From positions 1-48,087 of the forward strand of contig URAG01000010.1 of the NCBI GenBank assembly GCA_900545755.1: a DNA stretch of 48,087 nt. Direction: 5' to 3'. Below are positions 41,157 through 48,087 of the stretch, piece after piece. Origin of the DNA: an uncultured Cloacibacillus sp. (lineage in GTDB: Bacteria > Synergistota > Synergistia > Synergistales > Synergistaceae). Both the position numbers and the translations under genes were made by a program. Below the pieces are notes generated by a model, which did not search any database, was not told the origin of the DNA, and worked only from the letters and a program-made list of their open reading frames with translations. How positions within the stretch are numbered: the stretch's first letter is position 1; every line of letters begins with the position of its first letter.

Positions 41157-42638
41157 CTATAATGTCACGCCGTCTTTGAAGATGGCTATTTCGCGAAAGC
41201 CCATCCGTTCGCTTTTCGTCTTTTCGCCGCCCGCTACGCGGAGGACGAGGTTGAAGAGGCGCTTCGCGGCTTCCGTTATCGGCTCGCCGTCGGCGACGGG
41301 GCCGGCGTCGAAATCTATCCAGCCGGATTTTTTCGCGGCGAGCTGGCTGTTGCTCGCGATTTTTATCGTCGGCGCGGGCGCTCCGAAGGGCGTGCCGCGT
41401 CCGGTGGTGAAGAGGATTATGTGCGCGCCCGCGGCGGTCATCGCCGTCGCGGATACGAGGTCGTTGCCGGGGCCGTAGAGCATGTTGAGGCCGTGCGCCG
41501 TCACCGCGCCGCCGTAGCCTATAACGTCGGCTATCGGCGCGCTGCCGCCCTTCTGAACGCAGCCGCAGGACTTGTCTTCGAGCGTCGTGATGCCGCCCTT
41601 TTTATTGCCGGGCGACGGGTTTTCGTAGACGGTCTCGTTATGGCTGATGAAGTAGTCCTTGAAGCTGTTGAGCATATTCGCGGCCTTGTCGAATACTTCT
41701 CGGCTGACGCAGCGGCTCAGCAGCATACCCTCAGCGCCGAACATCTCCGGCACTTCGGTGAGCACCGTGCTGCCGCCGCGCGCTATCATCATGTCGCTGA
41801 ACGCGCCGACCGTCGGGTTCGCCGTGACGCCGGAGAGTCCGTCGGAGCCGCCGCACTTCATGCCTATGACTAGGCCGCTGACGGGGACGGGCTCGCGCCT
41901 GAACTGTGCGGCGAAGGCGGCGCACTCTTCAAGCAGTGCGCGTCCCGCGGCGAATTCGTCTTCGACGTCCTGGCAGGTGAGGAATTTTATCCTCTCGGGG
42001 TCGTAGTCTCCTAGTTCCGTTACGAACTGGTCGTGCTGTAGGTTTTCGCAGCCGAGCGAGAGCACGAGCGCCGCGCCCGCGTTGGGATGGCGCGCGAGGG
42101 CTGCGAGCAGTTTGCGCGTCTGCGCGTGGTCGGCTCCGGTCTGGCTGCATCCGTAGGGGTGCGTGAAGGCGTAGAGCCCTTCGACGCTGCCGGAAACCAA
42201 ATCCTGGCAGTCGGCGGCGAGCTTCTTCGCCACGTCGTTGACGCAGCCGACTGTCGGTATTATCCATATCTCGTTGCGCACGGCGACGCGTCCGTCTTTG
42301 CGGCGGAATCCCATGAAGGTCTCGGGCTCGACGTGCTCGACGGCGGGGACCGCCGGCTCGTAGCTGTATTCTTCCTCGCCCGAGAGGTTGGTGCGCATAT
42401 TGTGCGTGTGTACCCACGCGCCCGCGGCGACGTCAGCCGTCGCGTGGCCTATCGGGAAGCCGTATTTTACGACGGGCTGCCCTTCTGCTATCGCGGCGAG
42501 GGCTATTTTATGCCCCTGCGGAATCTCTTCCGCCGCCGTCACGGCCCCGCCGCCGACGAGCATGGTTTCGCCCGCGGCGACGGGGTGCAGCGCGACGGCA
42601 ACGTTGTCGCGCGGGTTTATGCGGATGAGCTTCGTCAT
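41157..42638 (-). CDS. uxaA: Altronate dehydratase (UxaA family)
   Basis: A 493-residue full-length UxaA: N-terminal SAF domain (NPRDNVAVALHPVAAGE, residues 8-24) joined to the GarD/UxaA catalytic domain (TVGCVNDVAKKLA, HPYGCSQTGAD, LSLGCENLQHDQ, GMKCGGSDGLSGVTANP, CGCVQKGGSAPIADV). It dehydrates D-altronate to 2-keto-3-deoxy-gluconate in galacturonate breakdown. It follows uxaB by 13 bases and shares the operon with a TRAP transporter. Other aldonate or sulfolactate lyases share the fold, but the uxaB neighbour supports altronate. Confidence 0.92.
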   Translation of the reverse strand: MTKLIRINPRDNVAVALHPVAAGETMLVGGGAVTAAEEIPQGHKIALAAIAEGQPVVKYGFPIGHATADVAAGAWVHTHNMRTNLSGEEEYSYEPAVPAVEHVEPETFMGFRRKDGRVAVRNEIWIIPTVGCVNDVAKKLAADCQDLVSGSVEGLYAFTHPYGCSQTGADHAQTRKLLAALARHPNAGAALVLSLGCENLQHDQFVTELGDYDPERIKFLTCQDVEDEFAAGRALLEECAAFAAQFRREPVPVSGLVIGMKCGGSDGLSGVTANPTVGAFSDMMIARGGSTVLTEVPEMFGAEGMLLSRCVSREVFDKAANMLNSFKDYFISHNETVYENPSPGNKKGGITTLEDKSCGCVQKGGSAPIADVIGYGGAVTAHGLNMLYGPGNDLVSATAMTAAGAHIILFTTGRGTPFGAPAPTIKIASNSQLAAKKSGWIDFDAGPVADGEPITEAAKRLFNLVLRVAGGEKTKSERMGFREIAIFKDGVTL

Positions 42639-42651
42639 GAAGCCGCGTCCT

Positions 42652-44142
42652 TTACAGGCAGGAGGCGTAGGCCGCCTTCGCGCCCTCGGCGCGTATCTTC
42701 ATGAGGTCGGCGAGCACGGTTTCCTCAAGCCCCGCTATCTCCGTCAGATCCTGATCCCACATCTGTTTGTTCGTGAGGACTGCGTGGACGAGCTGCTCCG
42801 GCGCGTCGTGCCTGTGCTCCCAGTAGAATTCTAGCGCCCAGCGGTCGTCGCTGACGGTGTAGGTGTTGCCCTTAGGACGGCGGCAGACGAGCCCTTTGCC
42901 GGTGAGCTCCTGCACGTCATTCGAATAGAATGCGATGTAGGCGGCGAGGCTCATCGTGAGGCATACGGGAAGCTTGCCGTTGATTTTTATGTAGTCGAGG
43001 AAGCTCGGCATGTTGCGTGCCTTCCACTTCGAGGTGGAGTTGAGCGAGATGCTCATGAGCTCATGGTCGACGAACGGGTTGTTGAAGCGATCCTCGACCG
43101 CCGAGGCGAACTCTTCGAGGTCTTTCTTGTCGAGTGGCAGCGTCGGGATGACTTCCTCGTGGAGCATCTTGTTCATGAAGCCCTTCACGTCCTCGTCGTG
43201 CATACAGTCGCGCACGATGTCGAAACCCGCGAGGTAGGCTCCGAGGACGAAGCCGGTGTGCGCGCCGTTCAGGATGCGCACCTTGCGCTTCTTGTAGGGC
43301 GTTACGTCGGGGACTACGATACAGTTGAGGCCGGACTTCTTGAACGGCAGCTGCTCTTCGAGCCACGCTGGGCCTTCGATGTTCCATACACCGAATACTT
43401 CGCCGACGTCGACGAGCTCGTCGTGGTAACCGTTCTCTTCGTCGAGGCGCGCAGCCTCCGCGGGGTCTTTGACGCGGCCCGGTACTATGCGGTCTACGAG
43501 CGTCGAGCAGAAGGTGCATTCGCCGCACCATTTAGCGAAAGCTTCCTCAAGCCCCCACTGCTTGATATACTGCTTCACGCACTTTTCAAGTTCCTTCCCG
43601 TTGTTGTCGATAAGCTCGCAGGAGAGGATGACGACGGGCTTTTTGCCGTCCTGCCAGCGTTTGTAGAGCACCTGCGTAAGCTTTGCGGGGAAGGAAGAGG
43701 GCGGGCAGTCGTCTTTGCCGCAGGCTGGGTCGTAGACGATTCCGGCCTCGGTCGTGTTCGATACGATATATTCGAGATCGTCGGAGACGGCGACCTCCAT
43801 CATGGCGTCGTAGTCCGCTTTCTCGTATGGGTTGAGGCAGCGGCTGACCGACGAAATTACGCGTTTGCGGTCGACCTTCTCGCCGTTCTCGCGTCCGCGC
43901 AGGTAGAGCGTGTAGAGCCCCTGCTGCTCGTTTATCTGCTTCGCGAGGCCTGGCGCTATCGGCTGGACAAGAACGGCCTTGCCGTTCCAGCCCGCGCGCT
44001 CGTTGGACATATCGAACCAGTAGTCGACGAAGGCGCGCAGGAAGTTGCCCTCTCCGAACTGGAGTATCTTCTCCGGCGCGTTTTCAAGGATGTAGCCCTT
44101 GTAGCCGGAGCGTTTCAAAACGTCATAATTGAGTCTTTCCAT
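42652..44142 (-). CDS. uxaB: Tagaturonate reductase (altronate oxidoreductase, UxaB family)
   Basis: A 496-residue member of the polyol-specific long-chain dehydrogenase family. The N-terminal Rossmann part has ILQFGEGNFLRAFVDYWFD near 25-43, and the middle has the conserved VRILNGAHTGFVLGAYLAG near 288-306. It reduces tagaturonate to altronate with NADH, supplying the substrate of UxaA. uxaC (uronate isomerase) is not in the window. An intercistronic hairpin separates it from dctM upstream. Confidence 0.92.
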   Translation of the reverse strand: MERLNYDVLKRSGYKGYILENAPEKILQFGEGNFLRAFVDYWFDMSNERAGWNGKAVLVQPIAPGLAKQINEQQGLYTLYLRGRENGEKVDRKRVISSVSRCLNPYEKADYDAMMEVAVSDDLEYIVSNTTEAGIVYDPACGKDDCPPSSFPAKLTQVLYKRWQDGKKPVVILSCELIDNNGKELEKCVKQYIKQWGLEEAFAKWCGECTFCSTLVDRIVPGRVKDPAEAARLDEENGYHDELVDVGEVFGVWNIEGPAWLEEQLPFKKSGLNCIVVPDVTPYKKRKVRILNGAHTGFVLGAYLAGFDIVRDCMHDEDVKGFMNKMLHEEVIPTLPLDKKDLEEFASAVEDRFNNPFVDHELMSISLNSTSKWKARNMPSFLDYIKINGKLPVCLTMSLAAYIAFYSNDVQELTGKGLVCRRPKGNTYTVSDDRWALEFYWEHRHDAPEQLVHAVLTNKQMWDQDLTEIAGLEETVLADLMKIRAEGAKAAYASCL

Positions 44143-44159
44143 GAATTTTCACCTCAGTA

Positions 44160-44197
44160 AGAAAAGCAAGGCGTGGCGGAAATTCGCCGCGCCTTGC
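44160..44197 (-). terminator. Intercistronic terminator-like hairpin between dctM and uxaB
   Basis: A 13-bp stem (GCAAGGCGTGGCG at 44166-44178 with 44185-44197, one mismatch) and a 6-base loop, followed on the minus strand by TTTTCTT. It probably lowers read-through from the transporter genes into uxaB-uxaA. Confidence 0.7.
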
Positions 44198-44209
44198 CGT
44201 AATGTCAGG

Positions 44210-45499
44210 TCAGTTGCCGAGAAGCATCAGGATTCCCGTGGAGAATACCGGGACGTAGGTTATCAGCATCAGGTTGATGAAGAGCAGGACGTAGAAGGGC
44301 ACGGCTTCCTTGATGAACGCGCCGGTCTTGCAGCCCGTGATGCCGCAGGTGACGAACATCAGCGTCCCCATAGGAGGCGAGAGCGCGCCTATCGCGTTGT
44401 TGAAGATATAGGTCATCGCGAACTGTATCTCGTTGATGCCGTAGGCCATCGCTATCGGGTGGAGCAGCGGGACGAGGATTATCATAGAGGCGTTTCCTTC
44501 GATGAACATCCCGACGATGAGCAGGAAGACGTTCACGATGAAGAGGAATACATATTTGTTGTCTATCGTCGCGACTATCCACTCCGTAAGCTGTTGCGGG
44601 ACGCGCTCTTTCGTGAGCACCCACGAGAACACGCCGGCGGCCGCGACTATCAGCATTATCGACGAGGTCGTGCAGACCGTCTCCTTGAAGCCTTGCTTCA
44701 GATCGCTCCAGCGCATTTCGCGGTAGATTATGCCGAGCATCATGGCGTAGACTATCGCGACGGCTCCGGCCTCCGTAGCCGTGAAAACTCCGATGCGTAT
44801 GCCGCCGATGATGATGACGGGCAGAAGCAGCGGGAGTATCGCCGGCTTGACCGCCGCAGCGTACTCGCCGAGCGAGGCTCGGTCGGTGCGTATCGGGGCG
44901 TAGCCGCGCTTCTTCGATATAATGCGGACGAGTATCATCATCGTAACGCAGAGCAAGAGCCCGACGCCGATGCCAGATATGAAGAGGTCGCCTATCGAAA
45001 CGTTGGCGATGCAGCCGTAGAGTATCATGGAAATTCCCGGCGGTATGAGCGGCGTTATCATAGCCGAGGCCGCCGTGACGACCGACGAGAATTCCTTAGA
45101 GAAGCCCTTCTTCTCCATTTCGGGGACGAGCATCTTCGCCTCCATAGCAGCGTCGGCGAGGTTCGAGCCGGAAAGGCCGCCCATAAGCGTGGAGAGGAGG
45201 ACGTTGACCTGCGCGAGGCCGCCGTACATACGTCCCGTGAGGACCTCGCAGAAGCCCATGATGCGCGCCGTGACGCCGGTGTAATTCATCATGATGCCCG
45301 CGCAGACGAAGAACGGAATCGCGAGCAGCGCTATGCTTTCGACGCCTGTGATGGCCTGCTGCGCGAAAAGTATCGGGTTGACCTTCGGGCTGGCGACGAA
45401 ATAAACCGCCGCGCCGCCCAGGACTGATATGAACACCGGCACTTTAAGGAAGAGCAGCGCCAGCATCACGATGGAAGCCGTTATCAGGATGGCGTTCAT
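44210..45499 (-). CDS. dctM: TRAP transporter large membrane subunit, DctM family (TRAP 2)
   Basis: A 429-residue polytopic protein. Typical DctM stretches: GGLSGSNLADAAMEAKML near 110, SAMITPLIPPGISMILYGC near 145-163, and ALSPPMGTLMFVTCGI near the end. It forms the translocation channel. The start overlaps the dctQ stop. Placement ahead of uxaB-uxaA suggests a hexuronate or related sugar acid as substrate. Confidence 0.92.
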   Translation of the reverse strand: MNAILITASIVMLALLFLKVPVFISVLGGAAVYFVASPKVNPILFAQQAITGVESIALLAIPFFVCAGIMMNYTGVTARIMGFCEVLTGRMYGGLAQVNVLLSTLMGGLSGSNLADAAMEAKMLVPEMEKKGFSKEFSSVVTAASAMITPLIPPGISMILYGCIANVSIGDLFISGIGVGLLLCVTMMILVRIISKKRGYAPIRTDRASLGEYAAAVKPAILPLLLPVIIIGGIRIGVFTATEAGAVAIVYAMMLGIIYREMRWSDLKQGFKETVCTTSSIMLIVAAAGVFSWVLTKERVPQQLTEWIVATIDNKYVFLFIVNVFLLIVGMFIEGNASMIILVPLLHPIAMAYGINEIQFAMTYIFNNAIGALSPPMGTLMFVTCGITGCKTGAFIKEAVPFYVLLFINLMLITYVPVFSTGILMLLGN

Positions 45500-45996
45500 T
45501 ATTCGACAGCCTCCTTAGCTTCGGATTTGACGCCGCGGAAGAGGGCGTAGAAGTAGCTTATGACCATCAGTACGAAAGATACGGGCGCTATGCCGTAGAT
45601 GACCGCGTACGGTATCTTGAGCATCGGGGTGGCGCGTCCGCTCCTCGTGAAAATTTCTATATAGCCGAGGCTCTGATAGAAAAGATAACCGAGCACGACG
45701 AGGACTACGATGGAGATGAATATCTCCATAATCTTCTGCATACTCTTCGGCATGAGGTCTACGATCATTTCGATGGCGACCTGGTTGCCGGCGCGGAAAG
45801 CGGCCCCAGCGCCCGCGTAGACTATCCAGACCATGCAGGCGAGCTGTACCTCTTCAAGCCACGTGAACGGAGCGCCGAGCAGATAACGGAACGGGACGCC
45901 GGCGAAGGTGAGGATGATCAATATCGCGAGGACCACGGATGCGACGATCGTATCCAGATTCCAGAGCATGGCTTTGAATTTGCTCTCTTGATTCAT
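45499..45996 (-). CDS. dctQ: TRAP transporter small membrane subunit, DctQ family (TRAP 2)
   Basis: A 165-residue protein with four hydrophobic segments and the DctQ pattern TWLEEVQLACMVWIVYAGAG followed by FRAGNQVAIEMI. Partner of the DctM that overlaps its stop codon by one base. GGAGGA lies upstream of the ATG. Confidence 0.9.
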   Translation of the reverse strand: MNQESKFKAMLWNLDTIVASVVLAILIILTFAGVPFRYLLGAPFTWLEEVQLACMVWIVYAGAGAAFRAGNQVAIEMIVDLMPKSMQKIMEIFISIVVLVVLGYLFYQSLGYIEIFTRSGRATPMLKIPYAVIYGIAPVSFVLMVISYFYALFRGVKSEAKEAVE

Positions 45997-46019
45997 TGTT
46001 TATCCTCCTCTTTGCGAAA

Positions 46020-46053
46020 GCCGGCGGCGTCTACAGCTTCATTCGCCGCCGGC
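46020..46053 (-). terminator. Intercistronic hairpin between dctP and dctQ (TRAP 2)
   Basis: A perfect 10-bp stem GCCGGCGGCG/CGCCGCCGGC with a 14-base loop, followed on the minus strand by TTTCG. It is placed to keep dctP message in excess over dctQM, like the stem at 13973-14017 in the first TRAP operon. Confidence 0.55.
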
Positions 46054-46077
46054 CGTAATATGCCGTCCTGTATCGCG

Positions 46078-47094
46078 CTATTTGCCCATCGCTTTGCAGA
46101 CCTTCTCGTAGAGGCCGTCGGACCACCCAAAGGTCTTGCTGTGCTTGTAGAAATCCTGTGCCTTTGCGCGGAAGCCGTCGATGACTTCCTTGTTTGGCTC
46201 TACGACGGTGACGCCTTCGTCCTTCATCATCTTCAGGTAGTTGGCCTCTTCCTTGGCCTGGACTTCGTTGTTGTACTTTCCAGCCTCGATTCCGGTCTCG
46301 ACGAGCCACTTCTGCTGCTGCTCGGTGAGGCTGTTAAACCAGTCGGCGGAGCAGACGAGCGTCGTAAAGTTGAGGACGTGTCCGTCAAGTATCAGATATT
46401 TGCCGACTTCATGGAGCTTGCGCCCGTAGAGCGTCGCGAGCGGGTTCTCGGCTCCGTCGATGGTCTTCGTCTGCATCGCGGAGTAGACGTCGCCGAGGTC
46501 CATGCCCGTCGAAACCGCGCCGAGGCTGTCGAAGCCGTAGGACTGAATCTGGTTGTTGGGGACGCGGATCTTCATACCGGCGAGATCCTCGACTTTGTTG
46601 ACCGGCTTGACTGTGAGCGTATGGCGCGCGCCGTAGACCCAGTTGGATACGAGCACCTTCAGACCTTTCTTCTCAAGCTGCGCGCACTGGTCCTTGTACC
46701 AGTCGGAGTCTATGAGTTTCCAGCACTGCTCCCAGTTGTCGAAGAGGAACGGCGAAAAGACGATTCCGAAATCGGGCACGCCGTAGTCCGCGTAGAAGGC
46801 TCCGTCCGCGAGGGTGCAGACAGGCTCGCCGATGAGCATCGAGTCGATCAGCTCGTTTTTGCTGCCGAGCTGGCTGTCGGGATAGGGGGTGATCTTCATC
46901 GTGCCGCCGGAGGCCTTGTCGAGCAGCTCCGCCCACTTCACTATACCCTGGCCGAAAGGCTCCGTGATGGAGTTCTCGAACCCTATCTGGAGCTCGACGA
47001 CCTCGTCGGCCGCGAAAGCCGCACCGCCGAATACGAGGGCGCAGGCGAGCGCCGCGCTGCATACCATAGCCGCAAGTTTCTTCAATGACTTCAT
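46078..47094 (-). CDS. dctP: TRAP transporter solute-binding protein, DctP family (TRAP 2)
   Basis: A 338-residue periplasmic protein with a signal peptide (MKSLKKLAAMVCSAALACAL, cleavage near GGAAFAAD). DctP features: TPYPDSQLGSKNELIDSML, and the ligand-binding arginine in LAGMKIRVPNNQIQ near 170. Together with DctQ and DctM it completes the transporter. A sugar acid such as galacturonate is the expected ligand from the adjoining uxa genes. Confidence 0.92.
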   Translation of the reverse strand: MKSLKKLAAMVCSAALACALVFGGAAFAADEVVELQIGFENSITEPFGQGIVKWAELLDKASGGTMKITPYPDSQLGSKNELIDSMLIGEPVCTLADGAFYADYGVPDFGIVFSPFLFDNWEQCWKLIDSDWYKDQCAQLEKKGLKVLVSNWVYGARHTLTVKPVNKVEDLAGMKIRVPNNQIQSYGFDSLGAVSTGMDLGDVYSAMQTKTIDGAENPLATLYGRKLHEVGKYLILDGHVLNFTTLVCSADWFNSLTEQQQKWLVETGIEAGKYNNEVQAKEEANYLKMMKDEGVTVVEPNKEVIDGFRAKAQDFYKHSKTFGWSDGLYEKVCKAMGK

Positions 47095-47144
47095 AACAAC
47101 GTACCTTCCTTATATAGAGATTTTTTCGCTCCGCCCGCCGCGTA

Positions 47145-48087
47145 CTAGGCGAAGTCGATTACAACCTTGAGCATCTTGCCCGCGTTGGCCGAGAACTCCT
47201 CGAAGGCCCTCGGCGCGTCTGCCATCTTGTAGGTGTTAGTGACGATCTTTTCGAGATCGACGCCGCCCGCCTTCACGAGGTCGATGAGCTCTATGAAGTC
47301 CTTCTTCATAGCGTTGCGCGAGCCGTAAATGTTGAGCTCTTTCTTCTGGATTATCGTGAAGAAGAAGTCGTCGATGTTCTTCTTGGAAACTCCGATGACG
47401 ACGACGCGCGCGCCGAAGCAGGCCGCGTCGATGCAGTTCTGGAAGGTGCTGGGCAGGCCTACCGCCTCGATTGTCACGTCGAAGCCGTCTCCGTCCGTCA
47501 GCTCCTCGACGCCCTTCTCGAACGCCTTGGGCGACGAGTTCAGAAGCTTGTGCTGTAGGCCGAAGGTCTTGTTGGCGTAGTTGAGTTTGTCCTCCGCCAC
47601 ATCGCATATCGTGACCTCCGCGCCCTTCGCCTTCGCCGCGACCGCCGCGAGCACGCCGATGGTCCCTGCGCCGACGACGAGCACGCGCTCGCCGGCCTTC
47701 ACGTCCGCGCGCGAAACGCCGTGATAACTGATACAGAACGGCTCAATGAGCGCGAGCGTCTTGGCAGGCAGCCCCTTGCCGTCGTAGATGCGCTCGACCG
47801 GCATCGTGATGTACTCGGCGAAGCCGCCCTCGCGCTGCACGCCCATCGTCTGGTTGTCGGTGCAGGCGTTCACGAGGCCGCGGCGGCAGGAGTAGCACGA
47901 GCCGCAGTTGAAGTAAGGGTTGCAGGTGACGATCATGCCGGGCTTGAACACCGTGTGGTTGGTGATGCGCAGGTTCTGGGGGCCTTCGTGCACGCCGCCC
48001 ACAAAGCCCACGCCGTGGCCGGTGCCGCAGCGGTAGTCCAGGCCGTACTTCCATACCTGGGTGCGGGACATGATATCCAGGTTGGCA
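47145..48087 (-). CDS. Zinc alcohol dehydrogenase, joined in frame to a foreign N-terminal segment
   Basis: From about 47945 inward this is an MDR zinc dehydrogenase: structural-zinc cysteines in NCGSCYSCRRGLVNAC, LIEPFCISYHGVSRADV, and the NAD motif VVGAGTIGVLAAVAAKAKG. It resembles RspB/threonine-dehydrogenase-like polyol dehydrogenases and would suit sugar-acid metabolism. The normal N-terminal catalytic-zinc region (CGSD, GHE) is missing. In its place is sequence of an M24 aminopeptidase that runs off the window. No start codon is certain; the ATG at 48071 lies inside the peptidase part. The dctP gene follows 50 bases downstream. Confidence 0.75.
   Translation of the reverse strand, partial: ANLDIMSRTQVWKYGLDYRCGTGHGVGFVGGVHEGPQNLRITNHTVFKPGMIVTCNPYFNCGSCYSCRRGLVNACTDNQTMGVQREGGFAEYITMPVERIYDGKGLPAKTLALIEPFCISYHGVSRADVKAGERVLVVGAGTIGVLAAVAAKAKGAEVTICDVAEDKLNYANKTFGLQHKLLNSSPKAFEKGVEELTDGDGFDVTIEAVGLPSTFQNCIDAACFGARVVVIGVSKKNIDDFFFTIIQKKELNIYGSRNAMKKDFIELIDLVKAGGVDLEKIVTNTYKMADAPRAFEEFSANAGKMLKVVIDFA
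47925..48087 (-). other. M24 aminopeptidase C-terminal segment, probable assembly chimera
   Basis: Translated on the minus strand it reads GLDYRCGTGHGVGFVGGVHE and then FKPGMIVT, the hallmark of Xaa-Pro aminopeptidase C-termini, in which an EPG metal-ligand motif would come next. Instead the frame changes at once to the NPYFNCG zinc motif of an alcohol dehydrogenase. Leucine is CTG in this piece (CTGGAT, CTGGAC, CTGCGC), whereas neighbouring genes often use CTC, which fits a different source organism. Confidence 0.7.

Noticed and set aside
43063..44160. Open frame of 365 codons on the plus strand
   Set aside because: Antisense to uxaB, with no recognisable motif; a shadow of biased codon use.
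1..48087. CRISPR arrays, tRNA or rRNA genes, insertion sequences
   Set aside because: No regularly spaced repeats, transposase genes, terminal repeats or tRNA-like folds were noticed on reading either strand; a covariance scan was not possible.

Overview
The window is a stretch of bacterial chromosome, probably a whole metagenomic contig, with moderate to high GC and AT-rich intergenic regions. The likely source is an anaerobic, amino-acid and organic-acid fermenting member of the Synergistota (Cloacibacillus or Synergistes-like). That is inferred from the mix of families: two TRAP transporters, several FadR-type GntR regulators, a one-polypeptide pyruvate:ferredoxin oxidoreductase, cysteine desulfidase, LarA homologues, a T-box leader and strong GGAGG ribosome sites. 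No rRNA or other phylogenetic marker is present, so the assignment is tentative.

Layout. (1) 1-604, minus: start of a sodium:solute symporter behind a 31-aa accessory membrane peptide, a rho-independent attenuator and a Tyr/Phe-rich leader peptide with a good sigma70 promoter. (2) 708-16819: a large hydroxy-acid utilisation island made of two parallel divergons. GntR1 faces DapA-family lyase 1, an NhaC/MleN-type antiporter and LarA homologue 1. GntR2 (followed by LarA homologue 2) faces an LhgO/GlpA-type dehydrogenase trio, an Ldh_2-type dehydrogenase, a TRAP transporter and DapA-family lyase 2. Together these suggest import, racemisation, oxidation and aldol cleavage (or dehydration) of a hydroxylated organic acid whose identity cannot be read from the sequence. 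(3) 16820-17650: a gene-poor gap with a perfect palindrome. (4) 17653-25109: LysE-type exporter, NCS2-type permease with a phosphoribosyltransferase, L-cysteine desulfidase, an XRE regulator, a small secreted protein and threonine dehydratase. (5) 25415-33463, minus: NifJ, then a two-gene operon under a predicted leucine T-box: a 2-isopropylmalate-synthase homologue that has lost its metal ligands, and an unusual TIM-barrel/acyl-CoA-synthetase fusion. (6) 33520-38173, plus: a third GntR, a small membrane protein, an MprF-like aminoacyl-phosphatidylglycerol synthase/flippase, and a solitary DpnI homologue. (7) 38366-40996, minus: a 4-oxalocrotonate tautomerase and three exported proteins (quinol-monooxygenase-like, DUF362, carboxymuconolactone-decarboxylase-like). 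(8) 41157-48087, minus: hexuronate genes uxaA and uxaB with a TRAP transporter and a zinc alcohol dehydrogenase. The dehydrogenase frame is joined near 47925-47948 to the C-terminal part of an M24 aminopeptidase, most likely an assembly chimera at the contig end.

Best candidates for something undescribed: the leucine-T-box operon of a metal-site-less LeuA homologue plus the TIM/acyl-CoA ligase fusion; the duplicated GntR/LarA/DapA island; the Tyr/Phe leader-peptide attenuator of the symporter; and the stand-alone DpnI homologue.
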